NCBI RefSeq assembly: GCF_019392195.1
Contig: NZ_JAHXKI010000002.1
Coordinates: forward strand, 186,001-250,000
Origin: Marinobacter sp. F4206
GTDB taxonomy: Bacteria; Pseudomonadota; Gammaproteobacteria; Pseudomonadales; Oleiphilaceae
Length of the DNA: 64,000 nt
Reading direction: 5' to 3'
The notes beneath the pieces were generated by a model that was given only the letters and a program-made list of their open reading frames with translations, did no database searches and had not been told where the DNA came from. Below, in pieces: positions 61,117-64,000 of the stretch. Made by a program: the position numbers and the translations under genes. How positions within the stretch are numbered: the first letter of the stretch is position 1; every line of letters starts with the position of its first letter.

Positions 61117-63395
61117 AGCGGACTCCTTCGACCACCGCGCACTTCCGGCGCCATACGTTCCCGTGGTAAAACGCGGGGCAACTCGGACAAGGGAACGACG
61201 CCCTCAATGACATGATCCAGCGCGCTGTCACGCATCGTCACCAGGCCGGCATCAAGTGCCCGCCAGCGCAGCTCACCAATCGGCGGCTGGCTCGAGATCG
61301 CGTTCCGGATATCGGCATCGACCTGCATATACTCGACAATGGCTACCCGACCGCGGGTACCGCGGCCATTACACTGCTCGCAGCCCTCGCCTTCGAAACA
61401 CCTGAAGTTTGCCGGTGCGCCTTCGGGGAAGAGCTCTTCCAGAATCGCTGCGTCCGGCACCGCCGGCGTGCGACAGTGCGGGCAGATTCGCTTGGCCAGA
61501 CGCTGGGCAATAACCGCCAGCAATTCTCCGGCAATCGAGTTCGGATGCACGCCCAGGTCATACAGACGCTGGAGTGAATCTACCGCATCGTTGCAATGCA
61601 GCGTCGACAGCACCACGTGTCCGGTCTGAGATGCGCGGATCGCCTCCAGGGCTGTTTCCTGGTCACGGATCTCACCGACCAGAATGACGTCCGGATCCTC
61701 CCTGACAAAGGCACGCATGGCATCGGCAAAGCCAAATCCGATGTCGGAACGGACCCGCGTCTGCTGGACGTTATCAATGGAGTACTCAATGGGGTCTTCC
61801 ACGGTAATGACCTTACGAAGGCCATCATCGGCAAGCTTCTGCAAACCTGCATAGAGCGTCGTGGACTTTCCAGACCCGGTCGGTCCGACCACCAGAACCA
61901 GGCCGGCCGGATTGTCTAGCAGGCGCTGGTATCGGGCGCCAATACGCTCCGCCATTCCAAGCTCCGCTATGGTCATGGCCCGTCCGGTCTGGGGCAACAA
62001 CCGGATGATCGCATTCTCCCCGTGCAGGGATGGCTGGATCTGGATTCGCAAATCGTAGTCCATTTGACCCAACTGAAGCCGCGACCGGCCGCCCTGCGGC
62101 AACCGGTGCTCGGCAATGTTCAGTTCGGCGCGCAGCTTGATGACATTGATAACGCCTTTGATTTCCCGCGGGGACAACTGATATTGAGGGAGGTCATGCA
62201 GGTCGCCATCGACCCGCAACCGGATACGGACACGGCTGGCATACTGTTCAATGTGAATGTCGCTGGCCTTCTCACTGACCGCATCCAGCAGGATCGCTTC
62301 ATAAACCGATACCAGGTAGGGACTCACATGATGCTTGCCCGCCTCGCCCAGAAGCAGGTCGGAACTGTCACCACGGGGCTCGCTCCCACCTTCGGGACTG
62401 CCTGACAGGTCAGCCACAAACCGACTACCTTTCTCGGTCAGGTCCAGCGCCGACCAGAGTCGACGGAAATCCGTCGGGGTCACCAACAGGCATTCGATGG
62501 CCTGATTGGGGCTCAGTCTCTCGAGCTGGTCGGTCCGGGCGTCAGGATCATCAGTAACCACCCGGATTTTTCCACCACCCTCGGCGACCGGAATCAATCG
62601 GGATAAATCCAGGAAGGTCCGTGAAAAACGCCGGAACAGATCCGGCTTCAACGTTGGTAGAAGGGTATCTGCATCGGTCAACTCCATGCCACGCTGCTGG
62701 GCGAGAGACCGATACAAGCCGTGTTCTTCAAGATTCAGTTTACGGCGCAGCAGGTCAATAACACGGCAGTTTTCGCCCGCCGCTTCTGACTTTGCGTCTT
62801 CCAGCGTCTTCTCGTCGACGACGCCTAGATCAATCAGCACCTGTTCTGAATTCCGATTGAAGTCGACCCAGCCAAGGGTTCTTGAACGCTCCAATTTCTG
62901 CCCGCGCTTAATGAACAAAGCCATGCTGGGAACGGGCCCGGCGCGACCCTCGAGGCAGGCCAAGAAGCCATTTTCCCGGAGGTGTCGGGCCATCACGTTG
63001 CGGTCCGCAACGAATGTTGTGCTGAGTATGAAATCGCAGGCCTGGTCCAGCCCAATGGTGTCCTCGATCGCTGATACCACGACCTCAACGTTATGGATTC
63101 CAAGGCGGGAAAAACGGGTGCGGGCGGCTTCAGCTACGGCCGGATTCTTCTCAACGTAGATGACCCGTTCTGCCATTTTGGAGAGCACTGCGGCCAAGTA
63201 ACCGGAGCCACCGCCGACGTGCATGACGAGCTGATCAGGTTCAATTTCCGGAATCAGGTGAAGGATGTGACCAACGGTTTCTTCGCGGGGTATGGAGTGA
63301 CCGGTAATGGTTGCAACCAGATCAGAGCCGGCAACAAAATCCTTGCGGGGGACCGCAAGAAGGGCCTCATCGGCCCTCGGATAAGCACTCTTCAT
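61113..63395 (-). CDS. PCMT-like methyltransferase fused to a GspE/PilB-type ATPase
   Basis: The 760-residue protein has three parts. Residues 1–175 resemble protein-L-isoaspartate O-methyltransferase: VPRKDFV, SAM motif I VMHVGGGSGYLAAVLSKMA (57–75) and VIYVEKNP; the TISQP active-site loop is replaced by SIPREET. Residues about 181–310 look like a MshEN domain, which in relatives binds cyclic di-GMP. Residues 355–745 are a type II secretion/type IV pilus assembly ATPase: Walker A GPTGSGKST (504–512), Asp box EDPIEY, Walker B DVILVGEIRD, His box TGHVVLSTLHCND and a CPHC..CEQC zinc site. No pilus or type II secretion genes adjoin it. The fusion is not one I recognise as described. Confidence 0.88.
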   Translation of the reverse strand: MKSAYPRADEALLAVPRKDFVAGSDLVATITGHSIPREETVGHILHLIPEIEPDQLVMHVGGGSGYLAAVLSKMAERVIYVEKNPAVAEAARTRFSRLGIHNVEVVVSAIEDTIGLDQACDFILSTTFVADRNVMARHLRENGFLACLEGRAGPVPSMALFIKRGQKLERSRTLGWVDFNRNSEQVLIDLGVVDEKTLEDAKSEAAGENCRVIDLLRRKLNLEEHGLYRSLAQQRGMELTDADTLLPTLKPDLFRRFSRTFLDLSRLIPVAEGGGKIRVVTDDPDARTDQLERLSPNQAIECLLVTPTDFRRLWSALDLTEKGSRFVADLSGSPEGGSEPRGDSSDLLLGEAGKHHVSPYLVSVYEAILLDAVSEKASDIHIEQYASRVRIRLRVDGDLHDLPQYQLSPREIKGVINVIKLRAELNIAEHRLPQGGRSRLQLGQMDYDLRIQIQPSLHGENAIIRLLPQTGRAMTIAELGMAERIGARYQRLLDNPAGLVLVVGPTGSGKSTTLYAGLQKLADDGLRKVITVEDPIEYSIDNVQQTRVRSDIGFGFADAMRAFVREDPDVILVGEIRDQETALEAIRASQTGHVVLSTLHCNDAVDSLQRLYDLGVHPNSIAGELLAVIAQRLAKRICPHCRTPAVPDAAILEELFPEGAPANFRCFEGEGCEQCNGRGTRGRVAIVEYMQVDADIRNAISSQPPIGELRWRALDAGLVTMRDSALDHVIEGVVPLSELPRVLPRERMAPEVRGGRRSPL

Positions 63396-63421
63396 TGAGC
63401 AACGTTCCTAACAGCATGACA

Positions 63422-63814
63422 TCAGGCCGCCTGACGTTTTTTCAATGCTGATACCAGCTCGGCCTCGGGGCGGGAGATCCCGCAGGTGTTCATAAGATCG
63501 TCTATATCAGCGCCAAGATCAACAAGGCGGGAGGCCTCATCGTAGGAAATCCTTAGGGGATCGTTCTGGCGCATTTCATCCAGCGTGGTCCGCAGTTCGT
63601 GGAGTTGCCGTTCACAAGCCACCAGGCGCTGGCCAACGCCGACACTGCCGCTGGTGGTCGCATGCAATTCCCTGCCGAGGATGTCGCACCGGTCCTTGAG
63701 CGAGACTTTCAGCTGGCGAATCTGGCGCCCGTGAGCGATGCCCTGGAAGAGAACCAGTGACAGGGCAGCCACAGTCAGCCCCCAGGGAAGGTAGGACGGA
63801 ATTTCTGCAAACAT
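63422..63814 (-). CDS. DUF2802 membrane protein of the chemotaxis cluster
   Basis: The 130-residue protein has one N-terminal membrane helix (about 10–27), a coiled-coil stretch and a C-terminal helix-turn-helix-like region (SRLVDLGADIDDLMNTCGIS, ELVSALKK). DUF2802 proteins are found after cheW in Pseudomonas-type chemotaxis operons; function unknown. The ATG at 63814 has GGGAGAC about ten bases upstream. It lies 69 bases after the partial cheW and 26 before the GspE-type gene. Confidence 0.82.
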   Translation of the reverse strand: MFAEIPSYLPWGLTVAALSLVLFQGIAHGRQIRQLKVSLKDRCDILGRELHATTSGSVGVGQRLVACERQLHELRTTLDEMRQNDPLRISYDEASRLVDLGADIDDLMNTCGISRPEAELVSALKKRQAA

Positions 63815-63883
63815 GACGGACGTCTCCCGTGATTTATAACGAAAGGCGTCCACCCTGAGCACTGCGAGAAAGCGATTTCCCGA

Positions 63884-64000
63884 TTACAGCGCGGCGATTT
63901 CAGCCCATTCGTTCTCTGACAACATTTTGTCGAATTCAACCAGGATGATCAGTTCACCATCCTTGTTGCACACGCCCTGAATAAACTTGGCGCTTTCCTC
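63884..64000 (-). CDS. cheW: Chemotaxis coupling protein CheW, C-terminal fragment
   Basis: The last 38 codons of a gene cut by the window edge read KFIQGVCNKDGELIILVEFD and end ENEWAEIAAL. This matches the CheW C-terminal strand pair (I.GV....G.LI.LLD...L). CheW links chemoreceptors to CheA. The identification rests on a short stretch and on the DUF2802 neighbour. Confidence 0.75.
   Translation of the reverse strand, partial: EESAKFIQGVCNKDGELIILVEFDKMLSENEWAEIAAL

Overview
The window looks like a chromosomal segment of a marine gammaproteobacterium, most probably Marinobacter or a close relative. This is inferred from the gene families and gene order, not from a database match. It combines a Na+-translocating NADH:quinone reductase (typical of marine bacteria) with several neighbourhoods I recall from Pseudomonas: gap–mfd–csiV–methylthioinosine phosphorylase, psrA, moxR–bat, and ccm next to fhlB, DUF2802 and cheW. 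I see no insertion sequence, prophage, CRISPR array, rRNA or plasmid function. Coding density is high and base composition looks even.

Layout. 1–4.8 kb: a small membrane protein, a PEGA/MORN-repeat envelope protein, a response regulator with a C-terminal membrane anchor, a MobA-like nucleotidyltransferase and a two-unit 6-pyruvoyl-tetrahydropterin-synthase-like protein. 4.9–6.7 kb: tRNA-Ala and tRNA-Glu beside gltX. 6.8–10.5 kb: zinc-binding znuA with a possible Zur box, an AEC permease, and a ROK kinase plus short-chain dehydrogenase. 10.7–15.3 kb: dusA, tal, a TerB-like protein, a divergent DAHP-synthase-like aldolase and a glycerophosphodiesterase. 15.3–24 kb: sthA and the complete nqrABCDEF-apbE-nqrM operon, with a possible long leader. 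24.3–31 kb: the long-type gap, divergent from mfd, then csiV and methylthioinosine phosphorylase. 31–38.9 kb: an MscS channel, a leaderless L,D-transpeptidase, psrA with two operator boxes, riboflavin synthase, the paralogous rRNA methyltransferases rlmG and rsmC, an unrecognised 57-residue gene and a beta-carbonic anhydrase. 39–43.8 kb: the giant NAD-glutamate dehydrogenase. 44–51 kb: a tightly overlapping MoxR–DUF58–DUF4381–BatA–BatB/C–BatD operon. 51–58.2 kb: ccmABCDEFGHI for cytochrome c maturation. 58.3–64 kb: a FliK-like protein and FhlB, then a MoxR-type AAA ATPase translationally coupled to a fusion of a PCMT-like methyltransferase with a GspE/PilB-type secretion ATPase, and the end of the chemotaxis cluster (DUF2802, CheW).

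How the genes work together. NqrA–F form a membrane sodium pump; ApbE attaches FMN to NqrB and NqrC, and NqrM helps build the NqrD/E iron-sulfur centre. SthA, the NAD-glutamate dehydrogenase, gap and tal form a redox and central-carbon theme. The Ccm proteins export haem and ligate it to cytochromes c. The MoxR/Bat proteins look like an ATPase–VWA envelope system.

The strongest candidate for something undescribed is the AAA ATPase plus PCMT–MshEN–GspE fusion at 60.0–63.4 kb, which sits between flagellar/chemotaxis genes. Secondary candidates are the membrane-anchored response regulator with its MORN partner, an orphan plus-strand terminator between rlmG and rsmC that suggests a small RNA, and the 57-residue gene.
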